From Pelagibius sp. Alg239-R121 (GTDB lineage Bacteria; Pseudomonadota; Alphaproteobacteria; Kiloniellales; Kiloniellaceae), in NCBI RefSeq assembly GCF_947331435.1, contig NZ_CAMZOF010000008.1:248001-312000 (forward strand): 64,000 nt of DNA. Direction: 5' to 3'. Each line of letters starts with the position of its first letter. Within the stretch, counting starts at the first letter, position 1. Shown piece after piece: positions 15,213 to 24,122 of the stretch. The notes beneath the pieces were generated by a model. That model had not been told where the DNA came from. It saw nothing but the letters and a program-made list of their open reading frames with translations, and made no database searches. Both the position numbers and the translations under genes were made by a program.

Positions 15213-17507
15213 ATGTTGCCGATCAGGCCTTTATCTCGATCAGGGAAAGTTGGCGTGTTTAAATGTTTCGGACTTGTTGCCGCTGCCATAGTGGTTGGCG
15301 CTTCTCTGTCTTTTGGGAACGCAGTCCGTGCAGAGCCCGCGGCGCCGGTTTCAGCCTGCGACCGTCTGGCGGCGCATCCAGCTGACAGCCAACGCGTCGT
15401 CGAGGGTGTGGCGTGGGATCTGATGGATGGCCGTGCTGCCGTGCGTGCGTGCGAAGATGCGGTGAAGCTTCATCCCCAGGAACTCCGGTTTCAGTACCAG
15501 CTTGGACGCGCGCTTTTGCGGGCCAAGCGCCGCGACGAGGGCCTGCCTTATCTTTTTGATGTGGCTGAAAAAGGCTACTTGGCTGCCTTTGCCAACATTG
15601 GCGGGACCTATCAGTTTGATCTGGGCAATCTTGCCGAGGCACTGAAATGGTATCGCCGTGGCGCAGACCTGCAGGATGTCTCCTCGCAAACCCATCTCGC
15701 GGAAATGTATCTCGAAGGTTGGGGCGTTAAACAGGATCTCTCTGAAGCTTTGCGGTGGTTTATGCCGTCGGCGCAGCGCGGTTATGCGCTTTCCGAGTAC
15801 AAGGTCGGACTCGTTTACCAGCGCGGTGATTCACGGGTGCGCCGTGATTTAGGGCAGGCCGTCGATTGGTTTAACAAGGCGGCCGGACACGGTTTTGCAC
15901 GGGCTCAGAACGATCTCGGCGTTCTGTATGAGACGGGTGAAGGCGTTGGCCGCAACCTGCGCGAAGCCGCAAAATGGTATCGTCTGGCTGCTGAACAAGG
16001 GTGGGCGCTCGCACAGATCAATCTCGCTTTGCTTTATGAGGCGGGAAAAGGCGTTGAAAGGAACCGGGAAGAGGCTTTTTACTGGTACCGTCTCGCGACA
16101 CAGGCGCGGCGGAACGAGCTCGCGAAAACAGCGCGTGAAGGCGTGAGCCGGACAAGAAAACGCCTTTCGTCCACGCAGATCGCTGCCGTGGATAAACGGA
16201 TTGATGCCTGGCGTTCAATTTCGCAGGAAGAGTCGGTCCTTGCCGTTCGCCGGGCGAGTGGAACTGGGACTTCCAGCCGTGTTGCCGCTGCCACTGGCGG
16301 AAAAACTACGGGCACTGTTGTCGATCCGATCTATACACCGCCGCCAACCGGGGAGGTCGACAAAACCTATCGCCCTGAAGGAACGCAGAGTGGCGTGGCG
16401 AAAGCGGAACCGGCTAAGCCGGCAACGTCAAAGAAAACGCAAACTGCAACGGCGGCCGTAAAAGCGCCGCCTGTGCCCGCTGCTGATTTAGAGCCGCCGG
16501 AGATCGTTCCGGAGTTTTCGGTTTATGTCGCGGCCAAGAACGCGAATATCAGATCTGCACCGACAGCGGGCGCCGGCCGGATCGGCGGACTACGCCGCGG
16601 CGACAATATCACCGTTCTGGGCCGGGTCGTCGGCAAGAATTGGGTCATGGTGAGCACCCAGGACGAACGTATCGGTTATATCTTCGGCGATCTGGTTCAA
16701 CCGCAAACTGAGCAAAACACACAGGTCGCGGTCAGGTCTCAACCCGAACCGCCGGCGTCTGCAAGCCGCGCAACCAAACCTGAACCAGCGGACGTAGCCG
16801 GGCTCGGCCGGTACCACGCTCTGGTGATCGGCATCAACGCCTACGAAAATCTTCCCCGTCTGGAAACAGCGATCAACGACGCCCGTGCTGTTGGCCAGGT
16901 GCTGGAGGATGCCTATGGATATAAGGTCAGACTGCTGCTCGATGCGACGCGCGCTGATATTATCCGTGCACTTGACGACTATCGGAAAAGCCTGACGGAC
17001 AAGGACAATCTGCTGATCTATTACGCAGGCCATGGCTATTTGGATACTGGGTCCGATCGCGGTTTCTGGTTGCCGGTTGATGCTTCGGGCGAGACTCAGG
17101 TCAGTTGGCTCTCGAACGTCACAATAACCGACTCCTTGAAGGCGATTGAGGCAAAGCATGCGATGCTGATCGTGGACAGCTGTTATTCAGGTACGCTTAC
17201 CCGCGGTCTGAAAGTGACCCTGCGTGGTCCCGAGGCAGAGCAGCAACTGCTGCAGAAACGCGTCCGTGTCGTTCTTACGTCGGGCGGCCTGGAGCCGGTT
17301 GTCGACGGCGGCGGCGGCAACCATTCCGTCTTTGCCAAGGCGGTGCTCGATGCCCTGCGGTCAAACAAAGGACGCATGAAGGGGACTGAACTTGCGCTGC
17401 AGGTCCGTCGACCTGTGATGCTGGCAGCAAACCAAAAGCCGGATTATTCGGACCTCAGGTTTGCGGGGCATGAAGGAGGCGACTTCGTTTTTGCCGCCCA
17501 GCGTTAA
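15213..17507 (+). CDS. Secreted Sel1-repeat / SH3 / caspase-like protein
   Basis: 764 aa. An alternative GTG start at 15255 has AGGGAAAG in front of it and gives a cleaner signal peptide (VFKCFGLVAAAIVV...); I keep the longer frame but consider 15255 likely. Domains: signal peptide to about residue 40; Sel1-type repeats (about 90-300) with several A-x-x-W-Y/F-x-x-A-A signatures; linker; bacterial SH3 (about 435-493); linker; C-terminal caspase-like peptidase C14 (about 532-764) with the dyad in YYAGHG (H607) and IVDSCYSG (C657). Domain order is opposite to that of the caspase-like protein at 10705-12846, where the caspase domain is N-terminal. Predicted periplasmic. A strong terminator follows. 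Confidence 0.87.
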   Translation: MLPIRPLSRSGKVGVFKCFGLVAAAIVVGASLSFGNAVRAEPAAPVSACDRLAAHPADSQRVVEGVAWDLMDGRAAVRACEDAVKLHPQELRFQYQLGRALLRAKRRDEGLPYLFDVAEKGYLAAFANIGGTYQFDLGNLAEALKWYRRGADLQDVSSQTHLAEMYLEGWGVKQDLSEALRWFMPSAQRGYALSEYKVGLVYQRGDSRVRRDLGQAVDWFNKAAGHGFARAQNDLGVLYETGEGVGRNLREAAKWYRLAAEQGWALAQINLALLYEAGKGVERNREEAFYWYRLATQARRNELAKTAREGVSRTRKRLSSTQIAAVDKRIDAWRSISQEESVLAVRRASGTGTSSRVAAATGGKTTGTVVDPIYTPPPTGEVDKTYRPEGTQSGVAKAEPAKPATSKKTQTATAAVKAPPVPAADLEPPEIVPEFSVYVAAKNANIRSAPTAGAGRIGGLRRGDNITVLGRVVGKNWVMVSTQDERIGYIFGDLVQPQTEQNTQVAVRSQPEPPASASRATKPEPADVAGLGRYHALVIGINAYENLPRLETAINDARAVGQVLEDAYGYKVRLLLDATRADIIRALDDYRKSLTDKDNLLIYYAGHGYLDTGSDRGFWLPVDASGETQVSWLSNVTITDSLKAIEAKHAMLIVDSCYSGTLTRGLKVTLRGPEAEQQLLQKRVRVVLTSGGLEPVVDGGGGNHSVFAKAVLDALRSNKGRMKGTELALQVRRPVMLAANQKPDYSDLRFAGHEGGDFVFAAQR

Positions 17508-17589
17508 GGACGGACGAACCCAGTTAAGTGGGACCGGCCAGAAATTCACCAGAACAGCAGGTCACAAGAACGTAATTCAAATCCAAAGA

Positions 17590-17630
17590 ACACCCTCTAA
17601 CGAATTGAGTTAGAGGGTGTTTTGTTTTTT
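17590..17630 (+). terminator. Rho-independent terminator after the Sel1-caspase gene
   Basis: A perfect 12-bp stem (ACACCCTCTAAC at 17590-17601 with GTTAGAGGGTGT at 17609-17620), a 7-base loop and a T-rich tail TTTGTTTTTT. It ends the + strand transcript; it lies between convergent genes and could stop the opposite transcript less efficiently. Confidence 0.93.
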
Positions 17631-17655
17631 AATTCGGCATAAAACCGATCAGGTT

Positions 17656-19023
17656 CTATAGGGCGTCGAGCATTATGGCCCGCTTGCGGCTGTACTCCGC
17701 CTCGGATATCAAACGTTCATTGATCAGGTCGTTCAAGAGGACCAGACCTTGCTTGGCATCCATATCCTGCGCGTTGATCTTTGACAGTATGCCTGCGCGC
17801 GCCTGAACGAATTCTTCAGGATTGATCTTACCCTGACGGAACAGAGTATTGGTTTCCCTGAGTTGATCGGCAATTCCGGCCGACTGTCCGCCACCCAGTA
17901 AGGCTGCCCGCTTTCTTTCGTACTCGGCTTCGGAAATCAAATTCAACTGCCGCAGTTCGTCAAGCTTCTTGAGACGTGCTGCCGTATCGCCTGTAGCAGG
18001 GGCAGCCGCCGGCGCCGTGACTGCCGGTGCCTTGACTACTGCGGTTTGTGTGGCTGGTTTGCTTGCTGTACTCGTCGCAACCTTTGGAGCGGGTGCGGGC
18101 GTAGGTGCAGGTGTTGCCGCACCAGCTTCTTTCAGCAGGCCGCTAAAAATATACCCGGTTGTGCCGTTATCGAGGGGAAGCGCGTACCAGCGTTCTCCAC
18201 CGACGTCGACATAGCCGTCAACCGAAATGCGAGTTCCGTTGCCGAGACGGCCGATACGAGCCGCTTTACGGGATGGCTCTTCACGGATGTTGGCATTGAC
18301 GACCGCACGCATGCGGGATGGGCTTGGCACCACTGCTATTTGCGTTCTGGCTTGTGAGCCTCCAGCACTTGCCGCACCGCCATCCGCGACCACAGCGTCT
18401 GCGGCTACGCCTTCTGCGGAAGCCAATTCACATTCGACCTCAGCCCCATTGGAATCGGTGTATTTCCAACTTAAGGGAAATCCGAGATCGGGGGCATATT
18501 GGACATCGAGATTTGAGGAATAGACATTGACCCAGCGGGACTCGTTTACGCTGACGACCTTGAGGTCGCCGAAGGCTCTGTTGTAGACGGTTTCGCGCCC
18601 CAGAACGGAAACCGTGTAGTCCCATTCCAAACGTTCCTTGCGGCGGCGTTCCGTTACATATCCGGAATATTTGCCTCCTATGGAAAGAGATTGCAGCTGC
18701 TGGAAGTCGCTCGGAATGTCGGGCATTGCCGATTCGTTTCCTCGCATACTCTGCTTCGACATCATAGTCGTAACCAGCAGGTGCGGGGGTTTCTCGTACC
18801 AGTTCCGGTCGATTCCGTCATAAACTTCGACGCGGACCGACGAGCCGCTGCTGGAGATAACCGAATAGATTTCTTCGTAATTGGCGTTCACGCTAGAGGA
18901 ACAATCGAAGGTGTATTTTGCACCGACCGGCGGCGGCTTTATCTGACCCAATGCCGGATAAGAGAGCGACAAAGTTGCTCCGACGACACCCGAAACAATA
19001 ATTGTAGCACGCTGAAAAACCAT
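17656..19023 (-). CDS. Secreted SH3 and SHOCT domain protein
   Basis: 455 aa with an N-terminal signal peptide (about 1-26, ending YPALGQ). The mature N-terminal half (about 30-200) is a beta-rich domain I do not recognise, with a repeated RWVNVYS-like pattern. A bacterial SH3 domain follows (about 237-298: NANIREEP ... GYIFSGLL), then an Ala/Pro linker and SHOCT-like short helical repeats near the C terminus (LNLISEAEYERKR near 365 and ERLISEAEYSRKR near 440). The SH3 is closely similar to those in the two caspase-like proteins nearby. SHOCT motifs usually mediate oligomerisation or membrane association. Likely periplasmic; function unknown. Confidence 0.82.
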   Translation of the reverse strand: MVFQRATIIVSGVVGATLSLSYPALGQIKPPPVGAKYTFDCSSSVNANYEEIYSVISSSGSSVRVEVYDGIDRNWYEKPPHLLVTTMMSKQSMRGNESAMPDIPSDFQQLQSLSIGGKYSGYVTERRRKERLEWDYTVSVLGRETVYNRAFGDLKVVSVNESRWVNVYSSNLDVQYAPDLGFPLSWKYTDSNGAEVECELASAEGVAADAVVADGGAASAGGSQARTQIAVVPSPSRMRAVVNANIREEPSRKAARIGRLGNGTRISVDGYVDVGGERWYALPLDNGTTGYIFSGLLKEAGAATPAPTPAPAPKVATSTASKPATQTAVVKAPAVTAPAAAPATGDTAARLKKLDELRQLNLISEAEYERKRAALLGGGQSAGIADQLRETNTLFRQGKINPEEFVQARAGILSKINAQDMDAKQGLVLLNDLINERLISEAEYSRKRAIMLDAL

Positions 19024-19138
19024 AAATTCCGGCCCCCAAACTCAATGATCTGCGAGAATTAACGCCTCATTCCTCGAATCTGTTGTTATTGTAGTGACGC
19101 ATACAAAAACAGGCAAGAGAACCAGCAGGGGCGGCGTT

Positions 19139-19954
19139 ATGAAAGTTAAGACGACAGGGGGGCGGTTGACCGCAGTGTTTATTGCTGGGCTGCTACTGAG
19201 TTTATTGCAGTCGCCGGCAGGAGCACGTGCAGATGTCGCCGCGACCTGGCAGCGCTCCTATGTTTCCATTCCGGGGCATATATTTGGCGGCCGGCCTATT
19301 CTTGGAAAATGGCGTGATCGCTTTGTTCAGCGTGGAATTCAGGGGATTCCACCCGGAACCAATATGGCAGCGATTATTTTTCTGCACGGCTGTAACGGCA
19401 TTGCCCGGGAGGAAGAAGCGGCCCGCCTGGTTTTTATGGAAGCCGGTTATGCGACGTTTTTCCCGGATAGCTTCGCCAGGTCGCATCGCCGGTCAAACTG
19501 TTCGGTTGCCGATCATCGGACCGCACTGGCACCCGAAGCCCACCGCTATCGGGTCGAAGAAATTGAATATGCGCTTCAACAGGTTCGCGCTCTCCCCTGG
19601 ATCGATCAATCGCGTGTTTTCGTGATGGGCTTCAGCGAGGGAGGAATGGCGGTTGCCAATTATCCCGGCATTAGCCTGGCGGGCCTGGTCATTACGGGCT
19701 GGCACTGCCAAGGGCGTCCACCGAACGTCGGAATAAAATCTGACGCTGCTGTTCCCGTGCTAGCGATACTCGGGGGTGATGATCCCTGGTATGCGGCAAA
19801 GCGCGGCGAGCACTGCGGCCAGGTGTTTAATGGACGTCCCGATGCGACTTCGCTTGTTTTGCCCGGTAACGGGCATGCCATCGTCAATTCACCAATTCTG
19901 GAGAATGCCGAGCGCGCAAAACAGGCCATCATATCCTTTTTGGAGGCCCATTAA
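19139..19954 (+). CDS. Secreted alpha/beta hydrolase (dienelactone hydrolase-like)
   Basis: 271 aa from ATG 19139, which has AGGGG upstream and begins a signal peptide (cleavage near ARA-D, residue 31); the frame is open to GTG 19094. Alpha/beta hydrolase fold: HGCNG oxyanion region near residue 84, nucleophile elbow GFSEGG near 163, an acid in the ILGGDDPW segment near 212 and a catalytic His in GNGHAIV near 244. This pattern belongs to the dienelactone hydrolase group; the substrate is unknown. An extra Cys-rich feel (several conserved Cys) suits a periplasmic enzyme. It diverges from the SH3/SHOCT gene and converges on the SPOR gene. Confidence 0.82.
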   Translation: MKVKTTGGRLTAVFIAGLLLSLLQSPAGARADVAATWQRSYVSIPGHIFGGRPILGKWRDRFVQRGIQGIPPGTNMAAIIFLHGCNGIAREEEAARLVFMEAGYATFFPDSFARSHRRSNCSVADHRTALAPEAHRYRVEEIEYALQQVRALPWIDQSRVFVMGFSEGGMAVANYPGISLAGLVITGWHCQGRPPNVGIKSDAAVPVLAILGGDDPWYAAKRGEHCGQVFNGRPDATSLVLPGNGHAIVNSPILENAERAKQAIISFLEAH

Positions 19955-20052
19955 GGCCCCCGAGTGTCGGCCGTATCCGTCGCTGGGAAGGCGTTCGTTG
20001 TTGAAGGACGGCTGTTAGAGTTTTACCTGGCGCAATCCAGACCGCTCGGGCT

Positions 20053-20838
20053 TTAGCTCTGTGCCTTGGGGGCAGGCATCACCGCACAGTATTGTTGTTT
20101 CTTTTTAAGCTGCGAACAGATCTGGCGCGCTGCAGACTTGTCCTCGAACGGACCGGCCAACACCCGGAAAAAAACGCCTTTTTTTCCCAAGTCTGCGCGT
20201 TCGACATCGAGCTCCAGGCCACTCAGCTGTTTTGGAAAAGCGGATTTCAGCTGCGACCATTCCTGCATCGCGGCCTCTTTGCTCTTATTCGACGAAAGAT
20301 GGACCGCCATCGCTGGCTTATGATCTGAGGAGTGCTGTTTTGCCTCTTTATGCTGCGTGGCCGATTCGGGATTTTTCGCCGATGGCTTATGGGGTGCTTT
20401 GCCGGCCGTCTGTGGATAGAGGTTGTGAGCCGCGCCGCCATGTGAAGTATCGGCTGGCGCTTTTGCATGCGCGTCGGTCATTGGCTTGTCCGATGTGACA
20501 ACCGGCACTTTTGCCGCCGTGCTCGCGACCACGGTCGGTTGAGGGGTGGGTTTACTTTGAGCAGGGGCCGGGGCGTTCATGGGAACTGCCGCAGGGGCTT
20601 GGGCGGGAACCGCTTCTACCAATGCCGGGGCCATCTGCCCGTCGTGCAATTCCTCTTCGCCATGAATTTTGGCGCGAATTGGCTTGATGACGTCACTTCG
20701 AAACCAGGCTTCGACGTCATTACCCCAGCCTTTCGTGTCGTCATAGACCTGTGCGCAACCTGTCAGGCCGAGTAACGCAAAGAGGGTGATCATCGCGACC
20801 GGCCGTACGGTCGCTGGTTTCTTTCCAAGAGACATCAT
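20053..20838 (-). CDS. SPOR-domain lipoprotein
   Basis: 261 aa from the ATG at 20838, which gives a proper lipoprotein signal peptide with lipobox LTGC (Cys28); a TTG at 20904 opens the same frame further upstream. After the lipobox come a short conserved stretch, a long Ala/Pro/Lys/His-rich linker and a C-terminal SPOR domain (about 185-258; HLSSNKSKEAAMQEWSQL ... FRVLAGPFEDK ... CSQLKKKQQ). SPOR domains bind denuded glycan strands at septal peptidoglycan, so the protein should be an outer- or inner-membrane lipoprotein reaching the cell wall. Not close enough to RlpA or DedD to name. Confidence 0.83.
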   Translation of the reverse strand: MMSLGKKPATVRPVAMITLFALLGLTGCAQVYDDTKGWGNDVEAWFRSDVIKPIRAKIHGEEELHDGQMAPALVEAVPAQAPAAVPMNAPAPAQSKPTPQPTVVASTAAKVPVVTSDKPMTDAHAKAPADTSHGGAAHNLYPQTAGKAPHKPSAKNPESATQHKEAKQHSSDHKPAMAVHLSSNKSKEAAMQEWSQLKSAFPKQLSGLELDVERADLGKKGVFFRVLAGPFEDKSAARQICSQLKKKQQYCAVMPAPKAQS

Positions 20839-21055
20839 GTGGTTACCGTCGGTTTCTTGTGACCCGGAAAAACGCGAGCCGGATTGGGGATTCTGAACCT
20901 GCAAGAGGATGACGGCAGAATATTCGCTTTATGGTGTAGGAAACTTTAACGCCGGGAACGCCCGCAGGAAGCCGTGCCAAAAACTGGCGGACGAGCTTGA
21001 GAAACGGCGGCTCTAGGGGGCCGGTATTAGGTCGAGGCGGGGCTTTTTTGACCGC

Positions 21056-22282
21056 TTAGAACGACGGATCGTTCGCCCGGATGAATTCAGAAATGCCCGG
21101 CCTGATCTTTTCGCGCCAGCGGCGGCCATTGAATATGCCGTAATGGCCGACCTGCTTTTGCAGGAGGTGGGCCCGTTTCTCTTCCGGAAGTGAACTGCAG
21201 AGGTCGTGGGCGGCGTAGGTCTGTGCGGGGGACGAAATATCGTCGAGTTCGCCTTCGACCGTCATGAGAGCGGTCTTTTTGATCTTGGCCGGGTCGACGG
21301 TCTGGCCCTTCCAGCGCATGGTGCCGTTCGGCAAGTGATGCTGCTGAAACACGCATTCCAGAGTTTCAAGATAGAACTCGGACGTGATGTCCATCACGGC
21401 GAGGTATTCATCGTAGAAACGCCGGTGCGCATCGGCGGAATCGCCGTCACCCTTGATGAGGTGCTGGAACATCTGCACGTGGGCATTGACGTGCCGCATC
21501 GCGTTCATGGAGATGAATGCGCCAAGTTGCATGAAGCCGGGATAAACCTCGCGGGCGGCGCCCGGGTAGTAGAGCGGAACCTTGGCGACCATGTTCCGCT
21601 TGAACCATTCGAGCGGACGGCTGCTGGCGAGCTTTGTGACTTCGGTTTCCGAAGCGGTGGTATCGACTGGCCCCCCCATAAGCGTCATCGTCAGCGGTTG
21701 GCAGGGATCCTTGTCAGCGGCCATAAGTGCCACGGTCGCCAAAACCAGCGGCGCAGGCTGACAAACCGCAATGACGTGCACGTCGTCACCCAGGTGATGG
21801 AAGAAGTCCATCAGATAGCTGATGTACTCGTCCAGGCCGAAGCGGCCTTCACTGAGTGGGACTGTGCGAGCATCCGTCCAGTCGGTAACGTAAACATCGT
21901 GAGCGGGCAGGAGGGCCTTTACCGTCCCCCTGAGCAGGGTCGCATGATGCCCAGACATGGGGGCGACCAGCAGGACTTTTGGGTCCTTATTCTTGGTTTC
22001 GCGCTCAAAGTGGAGCAGGTCGCCGAAACCACGGTGCATCGCGACCTTTTCGGTGACCTTGATACGTTTGCCGTCAATTACCGTGTCGGGCAGGCCCCAC
22101 GCCGGTTTTCCTCGATGCCGAATGGCGCCATCCAAAACGTCGGCGCCGGCAGCAAAGGCCTGACCCAGGCTGGTGTAGGAAAGCGGCACCATGGGATGCT
22201 GGAACATGCTGCGTGTTGCTTTGGCGAGTGCACGCATTGGCGCAAGCGCGGCATTGTTCATCTCATGGTAGGCATACAGCAT
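21056..22282 (-). CDS. phaZ: Intracellular polyhydroxyalkanoate depolymerase PhaZ
   Basis: 408 aa from ATG 22282, the start that gives the family's MLYAYHEMNNAALAPMR opening; the frame is open 13 codons further. It hydrolyses stored poly-3-hydroxybutyrate granules. Visible: the N-terminal conserved block, the VLLVAPMSGHHATLLRGT segment, the modified nucleophile region VCQPAP near residue 180 where Cys replaces the usual Ser (typical of intracellular PhaZ of Ralstonia and Rhodospirillum type), EGELDDIS near 345 and the terminal GHYGIFNGRRWR. No signal peptide, as expected for a granule-bound enzyme. It is transcribed alone; no phaC or phasin gene lies next to it. Confidence 0.93.
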   Translation of the reverse strand: MLYAYHEMNNAALAPMRALAKATRSMFQHPMVPLSYTSLGQAFAAGADVLDGAIRHRGKPAWGLPDTVIDGKRIKVTEKVAMHRGFGDLLHFERETKNKDPKVLLVAPMSGHHATLLRGTVKALLPAHDVYVTDWTDARTVPLSEGRFGLDEYISYLMDFFHHLGDDVHVIAVCQPAPLVLATVALMAADKDPCQPLTMTLMGGPVDTTASETEVTKLASSRPLEWFKRNMVAKVPLYYPGAAREVYPGFMQLGAFISMNAMRHVNAHVQMFQHLIKGDGDSADAHRRFYDEYLAVMDITSEFYLETLECVFQQHHLPNGTMRWKGQTVDPAKIKKTALMTVEGELDDISSPAQTYAAHDLCSSLPEEKRAHLLQKQVGHYGIFNGRRWREKIRPGISEFIRANDPSF

Positions 22283-22736
22283 TACGATCGACTCCGCGTT
22301 GACCTCTTGTTGACGTCCCATCAGGCCGTTGCCGCAATCCTGTTCAAGCCTCTTATTGTGCCTGATTGCCAGTCATAACGACGACCTGAAGCTGTCTCCT
22401 CCCGGGTCCCCTAAGCAGATATCTCTTCGCCTTCGATACCACGAATGCCACACGTTAGCATATTGGGGTTAACACGGACTTTGGTTCTTAAAGAAAGCAA
22501 CTTTATGACCCCGGACTTACCTTAAACGAAATTTCCGGAACCAAGGCAAGTAAAACAATTGTCCATTAAGGGCAAAAAGAGCAATTAACCATTTGAATTT
22601 TCGGTATTTCGTAAATTGGTATTTTATTAATGCCAATATTGTTTAGGTGCAGCGTAACCGCTACTGAAGCGTTTTATATCAGTATTCTGCGGCATCTAAT
22701 TCACGCAGCAAACGATAATTTGAACGGGTATTTTTT
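22283..22736. other. 454-bp AT-rich intergenic region
   Basis: Upstream of phaZ on the minus strand and downstream of the next minus-strand gene. The part from about 22480 to 22740 is clearly AT-richer than surrounding genes and has no believable ORF. It should hold the phaZ promoter; no specific site could be recognised. Confidence 0.5.
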
Positions 22737-23069
22737 TTAGATGAGGGATATCTGAGATTGTGCTCGCCCTGCGATCGCTTGAGGGCGCTTTTCTGAGACT
22801 TCTTCTCTCGTTTTCGCCCGCTCCGTGTCAGGAAGCGACGCGATCATGCGCCCCGAGTCGGTCAACTTGCAAACCAGCCAGTCGGGTTTCAGCGGGTTAT
22901 TGAACCAGGGTTCTGCCCAGCCTTGATCGATGCAGCTTTTGATGGTCCGGGAGGAGTATTCCTGACCCTCTCTGTTAAAGAGCGGCAGCTTTCCTCCAGG
23001 CTGATCGAGACCGCGGCGCAGCCATGCTTTTTGGGACCGGGAAGGACGTGCCGGGCGTTTAAGCAACAT
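22737..23069 (-). CDS. Conserved hypothetical protein
   Basis: 110 aa. The N-terminal 75 residues look like a compact winged-helix-like unit (SQKAWLRRGLDQPGGKLPLF, RTIKSCIDQGWAEPWF, KPDWLVCKLTDSGR), which I associate with uncharacterised small proteins of Rhodospirillales; the rest is charged and probably disordered. KPDWLVCKLT-D-GR resembles the beta-wing and end of MarR/ArsR-type helices, so DNA binding is possible but unproved. Single gene; the ATG at 23069 follows CGGAGGTACGC on its strand, a convincing ribosome site. Confidence 0.65.
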   Translation of the reverse strand: MLLKRPARPSRSQKAWLRRGLDQPGGKLPLFNREGQEYSSRTIKSCIDQGWAEPWFNNPLKPDWLVCKLTDSGRMIASLPDTERAKTREEVSEKRPQAIAGRAQSQISLI

Positions 23070-23492
23070 TGAGCGTACCTCCGGTCAGGCTGATGCGGCT
23101 GAAACCGCCAGCTCCGAATGCCAATGTCACTTCATCCGCCATCTCAAGTATCCCCAAAAGTCTCGTGATTGCAGCGGCATGTTAGGACAGATTAAGGCGA
23201 TAAGAAAGGGGCAGGTGGCGGAGTAATCCGGACTCTTCGCTCCCGGAATTGCACCGAAAACAAGGTTTTAACTGTGCTAGATAATTGATTCTTAAGAGCG
23301 ATACACTCCGCATCTATTTTATCAGTGGTTGCTGTGAAGATTAGCGAGAAATTTTCTATAAAATACTGAATTTACATAATAAAAACAGATTTAATCGGGT
23401 AATATACCTCACACCAATTTAGCCCTCTATCTTAATCTGAGGTTGTTGGCTAAGGTCGAATTTCATTCGATACGGTTGGTTTAGAGGCTGGC
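23070..23492. other. 423-bp AT-rich intergenic region between divergent genes
   Basis: Contains the promoters of the hypothetical gene at 22737-23069 and of the TerB-like gene at 23493. The segment about 23270-23440 is AT-rich. Reading frames overlapping its right end on the minus strand are antisense to the TerB-like gene and look spurious. No operator, repeat or RNA could be identified. Confidence 0.45.
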
Positions 23493-24017
23493 GTGCATAT
23501 TCTTTTGGGGTTTTTGGCGGTTGTCGGTGTTGCTGTTGCGTGGATTTGGCGGGCGAGGAATGCGGCGTCGGCGGCAAAGGAGGTGGTCGAGGTTGCGGAT
23601 GATGTCCGTGCCGCGGTTCGGCGTTTCGGATATCGGCGTATTGCGGATAAAAACCCACTTGATACCGTGGAAGACCCGCGCTTGTCGGCGGCAGGCATAT
23701 TAGCAGCCATCGCAAAGATGGATGGCGATTACACCCGTGAACAAATGACTGCGATACAGCAGGAATGCGGGCGCGTTTTTAGTGCGTCGGATAAAGATGC
23801 AGAACAGTTTACCGCTTACGGGCGTTGGCTGGCGCAACAGTCGGCCAATCCCGATGAAGTGGTCCGCAGGCTGTCCGGCAATTTGTCGAAAAACTTGGCG
23901 GCCAATGAGAGGCAGGAATTGCTGGGGATGGTTGAGCGGGTCTCGGCGATTGAAGGTCGAGGGGCTACGGACGAGCAAATTCTGGCACTCAAGCGGCTCC
24001 GCGAATCTTTGGGCTGA
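23493..24017 (+). CDS. Membrane-anchored TerB-like protein
   Basis: 174 aa with GTG start (AGAGG upstream). One N-terminal membrane helix (about 2-19, LLGFLAVVGVAVAWIW) is followed by a basic/acidic helix and then a helical domain (about 65-174) that resembles the TerB/DjlA N-terminal fold: AAGILAAIAKMDGDYTREQ near 68, then helices with an F-x-x-Y-x-x-W and LLGMVERVSAIEGR near 140. TerB-like domains occur in tellurite resistance proteins and in DjlA co-chaperones; no J domain is present here. Cytoplasmic face anchoring is expected. It lies 105 bp before bioF, on the same strand, but is probably unrelated to biotin. Confidence 0.68.
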   Translation: MHILLGFLAVVGVAVAWIWRARNAASAAKEVVEVADDVRAAVRRFGYRRIADKNPLDTVEDPRLSAAGILAAIAKMDGDYTREQMTAIQQECGRVFSASDKDAEQFTAYGRWLAQQSANPDEVVRRLSGNLSKNLAANERQELLGMVERVSAIEGRGATDEQILALKRLRESLG

Positions 24018-24122
24018 AACGACGTAATCCGGTCTGCTTTGACTTTACCGCACTGCAGCAAAGGTATAAAACTTTCTCGCGTAATCCCGCATGATCTTTG
24101 CTGACACAGACCACCCTGACTG

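Noticed and set aside
21206-22378. 390-codon open frame on the plus strand
   Set aside because: Antisense to phaZ, whose motifs are clear. No recognisable domain in the translation.
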